From: Pseudalgibacter alginicilyticus
Lineage (GTDB): Bacteria; Bacteroidota; Bacteroidia; Flavobacteriales; Flavobacteriaceae
Direction of reading: 5' to 3'
DNA: 64,000 nucleotides
Assembly: GCF_001310225.1 (NCBI RefSeq)
Contig: NZ_CP012898.1
Span: forward strand, 1,922,001-1,986,000
The notes below the pieces were generated by a model. The model did no database searches. It was not told where the DNA came from and worked only from the letters and a program-made list of their open reading frames with translations. A program made the position numbers and the translations under genes. This document shows positions 25,402 through 34,526 of this stretch, piece by piece; positions within the stretch are counted from its first letter, which is position 1; each line of letters starts with the position of its first letter.

Positions 25402-26376
25402 TTACATATCTAAAAGGTAAGCAAATATTAGTGGGGCAACAATGGTTGCATCACTTTCAATAATAAATTTTGGAGTGTTTATATCTAATTTCCCCCAAGT
25501 GATTTTTTCATTTGGAACAGCACCAGAATACGAGCCGTAACTGGTAGTAGAATCACTAATTTGGCAAAAATAACTCCAAAATGGTGTATCGGTACGTTCT
25601 AAATCTTGATACAACATTGGTACCACGCAAATTGGAAAATCGCCAGCAATACCACCACCTATTTGAAAAAACCCAATACCTTTTTCTGAATTATCAGTAT
25701 ACCAATCGGCTAAAAAGGTCATATATTCAATACCAGATTTCATGGTACTTGCTTTCAATTCGCCTTTCAAGACATAACTTGCAAAAATATTCCCCATGGT
25801 ACTATCTTCCCAACCTGGAACAATAATAGGTAAATTTTTCTCGGCAGCAGCGTACATCCAAGAATCTTTTAAATCAATTTCATAATATTCTTCAAGCACG
25901 CCAGACAATAACATTTTATACATATACTCATGTGGCAAATAACGTTCACCTTTATCATCTGCATCTTTCCATATTTTATGAATATGCTCCTGCAAACGCC
26001 TAAAAGCTTCATGCTCAGGAATACATGTATCCGTTACACGGTTTAAACCTTTTTCTAACAAATCCCATTCTTCCTGTGGTGTTAAATCTCGATAATTTGG
26101 CACACGTTTGTAATGCGAATGTGCCACCAAATTCATGATATCTTCTTCTAAATTAGCACCAGTACAAGATATAATTTGTACTTTATCTTGACGAATCATT
26201 TCAGCAAAACTTTTACCCAACTCAGCAGTACTCATAGCACCTGCAAGCGAAACCAACATTTTTGCTCCACTTTCTAATTGCGCCTCATAGCCTTTAGCAG
26301 CATCTACTAAAGCAGCTGCATTAAAATGTAAATAATGTTTTTCTATAAATTGTGAAATAGGTCCTTTAGTACTCAT
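25402..26376 (-). CDS. Deoxyhypusine-synthase-like protein
   Basis: A 324-residue member of the deoxyhypusine/homospermidine synthase family, NAD-dependent enzymes that transfer an aminobutyl group from spermidine or putrescine. The diagnostic C-terminal block is present: SGAVPNEKITWGKLDI, where the WGK lysine (Lys296 from the start used here) aligns with the enzyme-imine lysine of eukaryotic deoxyhypusine synthase, and the NAD-site pieces LAGAMST and SCTGANLEED. Bacteria lack eIF5A, so the substrate is probably a small amine. I chose the ATG at 26376, which overlaps the agmatinase stop by 11 bases; an upstream in-frame start at 26442 lies inside agmatinase. Cotranscription with arginine decarboxylase and agmatinase points to polyamine metabolism. 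Confidence 0.85.
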   Translation of the reverse strand: MSTKGPISQFIEKHYLHFNAAALVDAAKGYEAQLESGAKMLVSLAGAMSTAELGKSFAEMIRQDKVQIISCTGANLEEDIMNLVAHSHYKRVPNYRDLTPQEEWDLLEKGLNRVTDTCIPEHEAFRRLQEHIHKIWKDADDKGERYLPHEYMYKMLLSGVLEEYYEIDLKDSWMYAAAEKNLPIIVPGWEDSTMGNIFASYVLKGELKASTMKSGIEYMTFLADWYTDNSEKGIGFFQIGGGIAGDFPICVVPMLYQDLERTDTPFWSYFCQISDSTTSYGSYSGAVPNEKITWGKLDINTPKFIIESDATIVAPLIFAYLLDM

Positions 26377-27304
26377 CGTCTTCTTCAAATTTTGAATTAT
26401 TTCCACTATATTTTGACCCCTCATAAGAGTTGTCATATTCATCCTCTATTTCATCACCAGCAAACTTATAGCTAAGCATTTTATAGTATAGTTTAGCTGC
26501 TAAAAAATCTGATGATTTATCGTTTTTATTTGGACAAAGTTCTACAATATCAAAACCCACGACATTTTTTTCAGCAAATACTTGTTTTAAAAAATCTAAG
26601 GTTTCGTACCAAAACAATCCTCCTGGCTCTGGTGTTCCTGTACTTGGCATAATTGAAGGATCTAAAGCGTCTAAATCAAATGTAATAAACACATTATCTG
26701 TCATTTGATCAATTGCTGAATCTATCCAAGTATCATCTACCGCCATTTCATGAGCAAAATAAGTTTTATCTTCATCCATAACCGTTTTTTCCATAACATC
26801 CATCGAACGAATACCCACCTGAATCAAGTTAGTAGTTTGGCTGGCTTCATAAACCGCACAAGCATGGTTGTATTTTGAACCATTATAACTTTTACGTAAA
26901 TCTGCATGTGCATCAATATGCAACACAGTTAAACTTGGAAACATTTCATTAAAAGCTCGGATGGTTCCAATAGATATAGAGTGTTCTCCTCCAAAAATAG
27001 TTACAAACTTATTTTTTTTGATGTACTTTTTTGTGGCTTTATGTACCGCGTCAACCATAGATTCTGGTGATTCATTTTCAGTAACAGCATCTGCCAAATA
27101 CACCCCTTGTTGATATACTTCTGTTCCGGTTTCAATATCATAACACTCCATGTTTTCGGAAGCATGTAAAAATGCTTCTGGCCCATTTTCAGCACCTTTT
27201 TGCCATGTACTTGTTCCGCCATAAGGCACAGGAATTAAAACAATTTTTGATTGTTCTAATTTCGAGAATTCTTCTGGAATTCCAGCATACGTTTTAGTCT
27301 GCAT
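26366..27304 (-). CDS. speB: Agmatinase (ureohydrolase family)
   Basis: A 312-residue binuclear manganese ureohydrolase, expected to turn agmatine into putrescine and urea. The metal ligands are complete: GGEHS (His108), HIDAHADL (Asp131, His133, Asp135) and FDLDALDPS (Asp210, Asp212). Agmatine rather than arginine is inferred from the upstream arginine decarboxylase. The C-terminus ends in an Asp/Glu/Ser-rich tail of about 30 residues not needed for the fold. It overlaps the arginine decarboxylase gene by 11 bases. Confidence 0.9.
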   Translation of the reverse strand: MQTKTYAGIPEEFSKLEQSKIVLIPVPYGGTSTWQKGAENGPEAFLHASENMECYDIETGTEVYQQGVYLADAVTENESPESMVDAVHKATKKYIKKNKFVTIFGGEHSISIGTIRAFNEMFPSLTVLHIDAHADLRKSYNGSKYNHACAVYEASQTTNLIQVGIRSMDVMEKTVMDEDKTYFAHEMAVDDTWIDSAIDQMTDNVFITFDLDALDPSIMPSTGTPEPGGLFWYETLDFLKQVFAEKNVVGFDIVELCPNKNDKSSDFLAAKLYYKMLSYKFAGDEIEDEYDNSYEGSKYSGNNSKFEEDDEY

Positions 27305-28691
27305 AACCTAAAATTTTAAGTAAGTCTTCACTTTTTTGTTGTTCGCTAAATAATTCTGTTGTGATGTTGCCATCAGCATCTTTATCAATTAAAATATGTT
27401 TTGGAGATGGAATCAAGCAGTGTTGCAACCCTCCAAACCCACCAATGGTTTCTTGATAGGCTCCTATATTGAAAAACCCAATATACAAGGGCTTATCTTT
27501 ATTATATTTTGGCAAATAAATAGCATTCATGTGTTGTTCGCTATTGTAATAATCATCACTATCGCAAGTTAACCCTCCTAACAATACGCGCTCATAACTA
27601 TCGTGCCATCTATTTACAGGCAACATGATAAAACGCTTATTTATAGCCCATGTATCAGGTAAGGTTGTTATGAAAGATGAATTTATCATATTCCACTTTT
27701 CACGATCATTTTGTTGCTTTTGATACAGCACTTCATAAATAGCACCTCCACTTTCACCAACTGTAAAACTTCCAAACTCAGTAAAGATGTTTGGCACTTT
27801 TACCTCTTCTTCATCACAAGCCAGTTTTATTTGGTTTATAATTTCATTGACCATATACTCATAATCAAAATCGAAAGCCAATGAATTTTTTATTGGGAAT
27901 CCCCCACCAATATTCAAACTATCCAATGAAGGACAGATTCTTTTTAAAGCAATATAAACTTTTAAACATTTTGACAATTCATTCCAATAATATGCATTAT
28001 CTCTAATTCCTGTATTAATAAAAAAGTGCAACATTTTCAATTTGACTTTTTTATTATTCTGAATTTGATTTTTATAAAAAGGAACTATGTTTTTATAGCC
28101 TATTCCTAATCGGGAAGTATAAAACTCAAATTTTGGTTCTTCTTCAGACGCAATTCGAATACCAACGTTAAATTTACCTTCTATTTCTTGAGACAATAAA
28201 TCTATCTCTTCATAATTATCAATGATAGGAATACAATTTTGATGCCCACCATTAATCAACCTAGCTAAATTAGTAACATACTGTGCACGCTTAAAACCAT
28301 TGCTAATAACATAGGTGTCATTATTAATTTTCCCTTCTTTTTTTAGGCTTTCAACAATATCTATATCAAAAGCAGACGAAGTTTCAATATGAATATCGTT
28401 CTTCAAGGCCTCATTTAATACATGCTTAAAGTGAGAACTTTTAGTACAATAGCAATAGTTATACTTGCCTTTATACTTATTCTCTTTTATGGCTTTTGCA
28501 AACCAACCTTTGGCTTTATTTATATTATTGGAAATCTGTGGCAGATAACTAAACTTTAAAGGAGCTCCGTATTGCTCAACTAACTCCATTAAATCTACAT
28601 CGTGAAACTGCAAGGTTTTTTCCTCAAGTTTAAATTCTTCTTGAGGAAAATCAAAAGTCTGATTTATTAAATCTATATATTTAGTATTCAT
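27294..28691 (-). CDS. speA: Arginine decarboxylase, PLP-dependent alanine-racemase fold (short bacterial form)
   Basis: A fold-type III PLP decarboxylase of 465 residues, shorter than the roughly 630-residue E. coli SpeA because the insertion and extra C-terminal domain are reduced. The Schiff-base lysine is Lys84 in NYCYCTKSSHFKH; LNIGGGFPI is the phosphate-binding glycine loop; LTCDSDDYY is the C-terminal active-site cysteine region. It should make agmatine for the agmatinase that follows. It is the first clearly recognisable gene of the operon, and a possible small leader gene lies 84 bases upstream. Confidence 0.9.
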   Translation of the reverse strand: MNTKYIDLINQTFDFPQEEFKLEEKTLQFHDVDLMELVEQYGAPLKFSYLPQISNNINKAKGWFAKAIKENKYKGKYNYCYCTKSSHFKHVLNEALKNDIHIETSSAFDIDIVESLKKEGKINNDTYVISNGFKRAQYVTNLARLINGGHQNCIPIIDNYEEIDLLSQEIEGKFNVGIRIASEEEPKFEFYTSRLGIGYKNIVPFYKNQIQNNKKVKLKMLHFFINTGIRDNAYYWNELSKCLKVYIALKRICPSLDSLNIGGGFPIKNSLAFDFDYEYMVNEIINQIKLACDEEEVKVPNIFTEFGSFTVGESGGAIYEVLYQKQQNDREKWNMINSSFITTLPDTWAINKRFIMLPVNRWHDSYERVLLGGLTCDSDDYYNSEQHMNAIYLPKYNKDKPLYIGFFNIGAYQETIGGFGGLQHCLIPSPKHILIDKDADGNITTELFSEQQKSEDLLKILGYAD

Positions 28692-28775
28692 TATTATTTT
28701 TAAAAATATGTAAAATTATTTAAATAGGAAAATTAGATAACTAATGTTTCAAAAAACAAATAATAATGAATAAAA

Positions 28776-28928
28776 TCAAACTTGGATTTGACTTTGAGTA
28801 GTAGGTACAAAGCCATATATATGCTGACTAGCAGCAATAGCATTAGCGGAAGTTAGCTCTAAAATTCGGTTGCTCTTTCTAAAAGCTGCTTTTGAAAATA
28901 ACTTCCCAATTTTCAAAAGCTCGAACAT
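28776..28928 (-). CDS. Possible small protein upstream of arginine decarboxylase
   Basis: A 50-codon open frame from the ATG at 28928 (or 63 codons from a TTG at 28967), on the same strand as the polyamine operon and 84 bases before it. The sequence looks protein-like: a basic amphipathic helix (FELLKIGKLFSKAAFRKSN) followed by LTSANAIAASQHIYGFVP. The stretch is visibly richer in G+C than the flanking DNA, which supports coding. I know no family. It could be a leader peptide or an independent small protein. The remaining intergenic DNA up to tatD holds one AT-rich hairpin (AATAATT/AATTATT, 28986-29010) followed by T tracts on the plus strand and nothing else I recognise. Confidence 0.4.
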   Translation of the reverse strand: MFELLKIGKLFSKAAFRKSNRILELTSANAIAASQHIYGFVPTTQSQIQV

Positions 28929-29159
28929 AAAAACACGTTTCAATTGTTCAGCTATATAATGGTACAAATGAAATATAAAAATTTGAATAATTACCTTTTT
29001 TAAAATTATTTTTTGATTTTTTTTTACAGGTTATTTTTAAAGGTTTTATACCTAAAACTTAGCATGCAATAAATTACAACCACTATACTTTTCAATTAGA
29101 TTTATAAGTAGTAATAATGTACAACTGCTTTTCTAAAATTACTTTCCTATTTTTACCAA

Positions 29160-29927
29160 ATGATTATTACTGACACCCACACACACCTCTACAGCGAGGC
29201 TTTTGATGAAGATAGGCATGAAGCAATAAACCGAGCTATTGAGCAAGGTATTTCAAGATTTTTTATCCCAGCTATCGATTCTACTTATACTCAAAAAATG
29301 CTTCAGCTAGAAAAAGATTATCCCAAAAACATTTTCTTAATGATGGGTTTACACCCAACTCATGTGAAGAATGATTACCAAGAAGAATTAAAACATGTTG
29401 AAGAAATGCTCTCCAAACGTAAATTTTATGCCGTAGGTGAAGTTGGCATCGATTTATATTGGGATAAATCAACACTCAAAATACAACAAGAAGCATTCAA
29501 GTATCAAATACAGTTAGCAAAAAAGCACAAACTACCTATTGTAATTCATTGTAGAGATGCTTTTGATGAAATTTTTGAAACTTTAGAAGGTGAAAAAGAC
29601 GATGATTTATTCGGGATCCTACATTGTTTTACAGGTACTTTAAAACAAGCTCACCAAGCTTTATCCTACAATATGAAATTGGGCATTGGTGGGGTAGCAA
29701 CATTCAAAAACGGAAAAATAGATCAATTTTTAAATCAAATTGATTTAAAACATATTGTATTAGAAACTGATTCCCCTTATTTAGCACCCGTACCATACAG
29801 AGGCAAACGCAATGAAAGCTCATACCTATTAAAAATCTTAGAAAAACTTTCTCATATATATAACATATCTATTGAAGATATTGCTGAAATAACAACAAAA
29901 AATTCTAAAATCATTTTTGGAATTTAA
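29160..29927 (+). CDS. tatD: TatD-family metal-dependent hydrolase (DNase)
   Basis: A 255-residue TIM-barrel amidohydrolase-superfamily nuclease. Metal-site motifs are complete: TDTHTHL (His-x-His), EVGIDLYWD (bridging Glu), VIHCRDA, LHCFTGT and ETDSPYLAP (final Asp). TatD enzymes act in DNA repair and turnover. The product begins MIITDTHTHLYSE, the usual N-terminus. Confidence 0.9.
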   Translation: MIITDTHTHLYSEAFDEDRHEAINRAIEQGISRFFIPAIDSTYTQKMLQLEKDYPKNIFLMMGLHPTHVKNDYQEELKHVEEMLSKRKFYAVGEVGIDLYWDKSTLKIQQEAFKYQIQLAKKHKLPIVIHCRDAFDEIFETLEGEKDDDLFGILHCFTGTLKQAHQALSYNMKLGIGGVATFKNGKIDQFLNQIDLKHIVLETDSPYLAPVPYRGKRNESSYLLKILEKLSHIYNISIEDIAEITTKNSKIIFGI

Positions 29928-29975
29928 AATCTTAAATAGTATTCGTTCTAAATTACATAAAAATTTCAATCATAA

Positions 29976-31001
29976 ATGACTAAACCAAACATACTTTTAA
30001 TTTATACTGGTGGTACTATTGGTATGATTAGAAATTCAAAAACAGGAACATTAGACGTTTTCAATTTTAGAAATCTATTAGAAAAAATCCCAGAACTACA
30101 ATTAATAGATTGCAACATTGACACCATTTCTTTTGACCAACCTATAGATTCCAGCAATATGACTCCCGAATATTGGATTCAAATTGCCGAAATAATAGAA
30201 ATTAATTATAATATTTTTGATGGATTTGTAGTGTTACACGGTAGTGACACCATGAGTTACACCTCTTCTGCACTAAGTTTCATGTTAGAAAACTTAACAA
30301 AACCTGTTATATTTACAGGGTCTCAATTACCTATTGGCGATTTACGTACCGATGCTAAAGAGAACTTAATAACAGCCATTCAAATAGCATCGTTGCAAGA
30401 ACACAACGAACCTGTAATAAAAGAAGTTTGTTTGTATTTTGAATACAAACTTTATAGAGGAAACAGAACCTCAAAAATAAATGCAGAGCATTTTCAAGCA
30501 TTTGCTTCTTCTAACTATCCAGATTTAGCCGAATCTGGAGTTCGTTTAAAAATTAACCATCAATATTTATTTAATCCAGATATGAGCAAAGCACTCATGG
30601 TTCATAAAAAAATGGACCCTCATGTAGGGATTATTAAGCTATTTCCTGGTATTACTAAAACATTTTTACAAAGTATCTTTAATACCCCAAAGCTAAAAGC
30701 AGTTATTTTAGAAACATATGGCGCAGGCAACTGCACAACCCAATCTTGGTTTACAGATTTATTGAAAGTTACAATAAGAAAAGGCATCCATATTATAAAT
30801 ATAACACAATGTAATGGAGGGAATGTTAATATGGGCGATTATGCAACGAGTGAACATTTAAAAAATATTGGTGTAATTTCAGGAAAAGACCTAACAATAG
30901 AAGCAGGTATTACCAAATTAATGTATTTACTTGGCAATAATACAGCCACTAACTTATTCAAAACCACCTATGAAGCATCAATTAGAGGAGAATTGACTTA
31001 A
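29976..31001 (+). CDS. ansA: L-asparaginase, type I
   Basis: A 341-residue cytoplasmic asparaginase that makes aspartate and ammonia. Both catalytic threonine motifs are visible: YTGGTIGM (Thr14) and VVLHGSDTMSYT (Thr92, with Asp91). No signal peptide is present, as expected for type I. It lies 48 bases after tatD and is probably cotranscribed. Confidence 0.92.
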   Translation: MTKPNILLIYTGGTIGMIRNSKTGTLDVFNFRNLLEKIPELQLIDCNIDTISFDQPIDSSNMTPEYWIQIAEIIEINYNIFDGFVVLHGSDTMSYTSSALSFMLENLTKPVIFTGSQLPIGDLRTDAKENLITAIQIASLQEHNEPVIKEVCLYFEYKLYRGNRTSKINAEHFQAFASSNYPDLAESGVRLKINHQYLFNPDMSKALMVHKKMDPHVGIIKLFPGITKTFLQSIFNTPKLKAVILETYGAGNCTTQSWFTDLLKVTIRKGIHIINITQCNGGNVNMGDYATSEHLKNIGVISGKDLTIEAGITKLMYLLGNNTATNLFKTTYEASIRGELT

Positions 31002-31078
31002 AATTAACGATTAAAATTTTAGCTTTCAAAGTTTTTTTTGTTATTTCATCCCCTAAAACAGTACAATTTAGAAATTAA

Positions 31079-31166
31079 AGAGAGGTGGCCGAGTGGTCGA
31101 AGGCGCACGCCTGGAAAGTGTGTATACCTCAAAAGGGTATCGAGGGTTCGAATCCCTTCCTCTCTG
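31079..31166 (+). tRNA. tRNA-Ser (GGA)
   Basis: An 88-base class II tRNA. Acceptor stem AGAGAGG/CCTCTCT (7 perfect pairs) and discriminator G66; anticodon stem CACGC/GTGTG with loop CTGGAAA and anticodon GGA (31113-31115); a serine-type long variable arm (ATACCTC/GGGTAT region); T arm with GGTTCGAATCCC. The 3' CCA is not encoded. It lies between ansA and exbB. Confidence 0.97.
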
Positions 31167-31239
31167 CTTTATTTTTATTTTTTTATTGTATTTTTTTTAT
31201 ATCTTTAACACTTTAACTAATAAAATTAAGATCTAGAAC

Positions 31240-32013
31240 ATGAAAAGATTATTTTCTATCCTTGCCATATCAGGAATGATGGCATTCGGAACAGCAAATG
31301 CAACTATTGCAACTTCAACCACTGCTACAACTGTTGCAACCATTACACAAGGGGAACAAGAAACAGCAACTGCTGACGAGCCTCTTGGATTTCATCAAGA
31401 ATTAAAAAAGCGATTTATTGAAGGTGGTCCGGAATTTATGGGCATCGTATTACTGTGTTTAATTTTAGGATTAGCCATAGCAATCGAGAGAATTATCTTT
31501 TTAAACCTTTCATCAACAAATACAAAAAAATTAACTCAAGAAGTAGAAGATGCTTTAGCTTCTGGAGGTGTGGAAGCTGCTAAAGAAGTTTGCAGAAACA
31601 CAAAAGGACCTGTAGCTTCTATTTTCTACCAAGGATTAGATAGAACAGATGAAGGTATTGAAGCCGCTGAAAAAGCTGTTGTAGCCTATGGAGGTGTTCA
31701 AATGGGTCAATTAGAAAAAAATGTATCATGGATATCATTATTTATAGCATTAGCTCCGATGTTAGGGTTCATGGGTACGGTAATTGGTATGATTCAAGCA
31801 TTCGATAAAATTGAAGCAGCTGGTGATATGCAACCTTCACTTGTTGCAGGTGGTATTAAAGTAGCACTTTTAACAACGGTATTTGGTCTTGTTGTGGCTA
31901 TTATACTTCAAATTTTTTACAATTACATTATTGCTAAAATTGATAGCATTGTTAACGATATGGAGGATGCTTCTATCACGTTAATGGATTTGCTTATCAG
32001 ACAAAAAAAGTAA
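31240..32013 (+). CDS. exbB: MotA/TolQ/ExbB proton channel family protein
   Basis: A 257-residue inner-membrane proton-channel subunit of the TonB energising complex. It has an N-terminal signal-like segment, a first helix (about 65-85), a large cytoplasmic loop, and two C-terminal helices with the family pattern LAPMLGFMGTVIGMIQAF (proton path) and GGIKVALLTTVFGLVVAIILQI. It starts a four-gene operon with two exbD genes. Confidence 0.92.
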   Translation: MKRLFSILAISGMMAFGTANATIATSTTATTVATITQGEQETATADEPLGFHQELKKRFIEGGPEFMGIVLLCLILGLAIAIERIIFLNLSSTNTKKLTQEVEDALASGGVEAAKEVCRNTKGPVASIFYQGLDRTDEGIEAAEKAVVAYGGVQMGQLEKNVSWISLFIALAPMLGFMGTVIGMIQAFDKIEAAGDMQPSLVAGGIKVALLTTVFGLVVAIILQIFYNYIIAKIDSIVNDMEDASITLMDLLIRQKK

Positions 32014-32033
32014 TAATTTAAATTAAAAAAATT

Positions 32034-32465
32034 ATGGGTTTATATAAAATTGTAAAGTATTTAGCAATTGCTCTTGGAGTTATTGGTGCTGTTTTGGCAC
32101 TAATGATTATGGCTGGAGATGCTGATACTGCGGATAGCATGGGAAGTAATGTATTATACGTTACTTATATCGTGTTAGGTTTAGCAATATTATTAGTATT
32201 AATATATGTTGTTAAAGGCTTATTTGCTGGTAACATTAAAAAGACATTAATGACCGTAGGTGCTTTTGTAGCTATTGTTGTAATCTCTTTTGTGATATCA
32301 TCAGGAACTGATTTAGATTTAACACCTTTTACTAAGAAAGGACAAGATATAACTGAAGCCACTTCTAAAAATGTTGGTGCAGGTCTGTACACTTTCTATA
32401 TCCTTGCTGTTTTAGCAATTGGATCAATGATGTTTTCAGGTGTTAAAAAAATATTAAATAGATAA
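32034..32465 (+). CDS. Four-helix membrane protein between exbB and exbD
   Basis: A 143-residue protein with about four membrane helices and almost no soluble part. It sits 20 bases after exbB and 2 bases before exbD, so it is part of the transport operon. I know it only as a conserved companion in flavobacterial exb operons, without a function. It is too hydrophobic to be a TonB. Confidence 0.75.
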   Translation: MGLYKIVKYLAIALGVIGAVLALMIMAGDADTADSMGSNVLYVTYIVLGLAILLVLIYVVKGLFAGNIKKTLMTVGAFVAIVVISFVISSGTDLDLTPFTKKGQDITEATSKNVGAGLYTFYILAVLAIGSMMFSGVKKILNR

Positions 32466-32467
32466 TT

Positions 32468-33061
32468 ATGGCAAAAAGAGCAGCACCAGAAGTTAATGCA
32501 GGCTCCATGGCCGATATTGCCTTCTTATTATTAATATTTTTCTTGGTAACCACTACCATTGAGACAGATTCTGGTATTAACCGTAAACTGCCACCTATGG
32601 AAGAATCTGAAGAAGATGTTATCATCAAAGAAAAAAATATTTTTACTGTAATAATAAATAAACATGACCAACTACTTGTAGAAGATGAGGTTATGGAACT
32701 AAAAGATTTAAGAGCAGCTGCTATTGAATTTTTAGATAATGGAGGGGATGGTTCATGTAGCTATTGTAATGGTAGTAAAGATCCAAAATCATCAGATAAC
32801 CCCGACAAAGCAATTATATCTTTGGCTAATGACAGAGAAACGTCTTATGAATCTTATATATCTGTTCAAAATGAATTGGTGGCAGCTTATAATGTTTTAA
32901 GAGATAAAAGATCTCAAGCATTACATGGAAAACCGTTCAGTGAATTAGAAGCAAATTATAACGATGTAAACTGGCCAGGAAACAAAGAGCTTTTAAAGAA
33001 GCAGATAGATCAAATAAAAGTTGACTATCCTCAAAAGCTTTCTGAAGTAATACAAAAATAA
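32468..33061 (+). CDS. exbD: ExbD/TolR biopolymer transport protein with periplasmic CxxC insert
   Basis: A 197-residue ExbD: short cytoplasmic N-terminus, one helix with the family proton-carrying Asp (MADIAFLLLIFFLVTT), then a periplasmic domain. That domain carries a Cys-x-x-Cys insert (GSCSYCNGS, about residues 96-104) and a longer than usual C-terminal helix-rich region. The insert recurs in Bacteroidota ExbD proteins as far as I recall. It is the first of two tandem exbD genes. Confidence 0.88.
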   Translation: MAKRAAPEVNAGSMADIAFLLLIFFLVTTTIETDSGINRKLPPMEESEEDVIIKEKNIFTVIINKHDQLLVEDEVMELKDLRAAAIEFLDNGGDGSCSYCNGSKDPKSSDNPDKAIISLANDRETSYESYISVQNELVAAYNVLRDKRSQALHGKPFSELEANYNDVNWPGNKELLKKQIDQIKVDYPQKLSEVIQK

Positions 33062-33072
33062 CTTAAATCAAT

Positions 33073-33543
33073 ATGTCTAAATTTAAAAAGAAAAAAGGAG
33101 GCGATATACCAGCTGTAAATACAGCATCTTTACCAGATATTGTATTTATGTTATTATTCTTTTTTATGGTGGCCACCGTTATGAGGCAAAACACCTTAAT
33201 GATTGAGAATAATTTGCCATTTGCTGATCAAGTTGAAAAACTAGATAAGAAAGATTTAGTAATGTACATTTACGCAGGAAAACCAAGTGAAAACTATAAA
33301 CAATTTGGAACTGAAGCAAGAATACAGCTTAATGATAAGTTTGCTGGAGTAAATGAAATTGCTGCTTTTATAGCTGCAGAACGCGCTTCTAAACGAGAAG
33401 AATTAGTGCCATTTTTAACTACTGCTCTAAAAGTAGATAGTAAAGCTAATATGGGATTAATTGGAGATATAAAGCAAGAATTACGTAAAGTAAATGCATT
33501 AAAAATTAACTATACTACCAAAAAAGGTAAAGTTGTTAATTAA
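33073..33543 (+). CDS. exbD: Second ExbD/TolR biopolymer transport protein
   Basis: A 156-residue ExbD paralogue of the preceding gene. The membrane helix has the conserved Asp (LPDIVFMLLFFFMVATV). It lacks the CxxC insert. Paired exbD genes with different periplasmic domains are common in this phylum and probably form a heteromeric motor with ExbB. A strong terminator follows. Confidence 0.88.
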   Translation: MSKFKKKKGGDIPAVNTASLPDIVFMLLFFFMVATVMRQNTLMIENNLPFADQVEKLDKKDLVMYIYAGKPSENYKQFGTEARIQLNDKFAGVNEIAAFIAAERASKREELVPFLTTALKVDSKANMGLIGDIKQELRKVNALKINYTTKKGKVVN

Positions 33544-33560
33544 ACATCTTAATTTTAGAA

Positions 33561-33600
33561 AAAAAGACGTTTTGAATATATTCAAAACGTCTTTTTTTTT
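33561..33600 (+). terminator. Strong terminator of the exb operon
   Basis: A perfect 36-base palindrome (33561-33596) with AAAGACGTTTTGAA pairing with its complement around a 4-base loop, followed by a run of nine or more T. Confidence 0.93.
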
Positions 33601-33649
33601 ATATCAAATATTACAATTTAATTTATATTTTTATAGTTATACTATATAA

Positions 33650-34345
33650 ATGAAAAAAACTTTATTCCCAATACTATTAATTATATGCTACCAGTGGACA
33701 TTTTCACAAGATACCATTACAAAAAAAATAGACTCCCTCTACAAAGAAGATCAATTTTACGCAGGTTTTACTTACAACTTGCTAAACAATAAGCCTGAGG
33801 AGGTTTCACAATCTGGTTTTTCAACAGGTTTCTATTTAGGGTTTATAAAAGATATGCCACTTAATAAAAGAAGAAATTTTTCTATTGGAATTGGACTTGG
33901 ATACGCTACAAACTCATTCAATCAAAACATGTTGATTAGTAAAGATATAAATGAAAATATCAATTATAGTATATTAGACGATAGTTCTGTATCCTATTCT
34001 AGAAACAAATTCTCTACCAATCTTATTGAACTACCCATTGAATTTAGGTGGCGCACATCAACGGCAACTACTTATGATTTTTGGCGTATTTACACAGGTT
34101 TTAAATTAGGCTATATATTTACACATACTGCAAAGTACAAAGGTGATTTAGGAAATTTCAAATACAAAGATATCACCGATTTAAATGTGCTCCAATATGG
34201 TTTAACATTAAGCGCAGGGTATAGCACTTGGAATTTTCATCTCTATTACGGCTTAAATAACATATTTAACAATGATGCAACATTAAATGGTGAACAAATT
34301 AATATGAAAGAACTAAAAATTGGCTTAATGTTTTATATTCTTTAA
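33650..34345 (+). CDS. Outer-membrane beta-barrel protein, PorT-like
   Basis: A 231-residue secreted protein with a signal peptide (about 1-19, ending FSQ) and alternating strands typical of an 8-stranded barrel (FSIGIGLGYAT, YGLTLSAGYSTWNFHLYYGL), ending in an aromatic-rich strand. Position after exbB/exbD/exbD and size suggest the PorT-like porin family, which includes a type IX secretion component. A terminator separates it from exbD, so cotranscription is uncertain. Confidence 0.6.
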   Translation: MKKTLFPILLIICYQWTFSQDTITKKIDSLYKEDQFYAGFTYNLLNNKPEEVSQSGFSTGFYLGFIKDMPLNKRRNFSIGIGLGYATNSFNQNMLISKDINENINYSILDDSSVSYSRNKFSTNLIELPIEFRWRTSTATTYDFWRIYTGFKLGYIFTHTAKYKGDLGNFKYKDITDLNVLQYGLTLSAGYSTWNFHLYYGLNNIFNNDATLNGEQINMKELKIGLMFYIL

Positions 34346-34526
34346 ATATCATTTAGTTATAAACACCTAAAAACAAGTAAAACAATAAATAGAAATGGTT
34401 TTTTCAAAATTTTACCAAAAAAATAAATTTAAGGAACGATACCATTGAATTGAAAATAATAAAACTACACTTATAATATACAAAAACACTAATTTAACTT
34501 TATGCTTTAATAGCGGTTATACTAAT

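Noticed and set aside
26377-26442. Longer N-terminus for the deoxyhypusine-synthase-like protein
   Set aside because: It would overlap the agmatinase gene by 77 bases and adds 22 residues unlike the family start; the ATG at 26376 is better.
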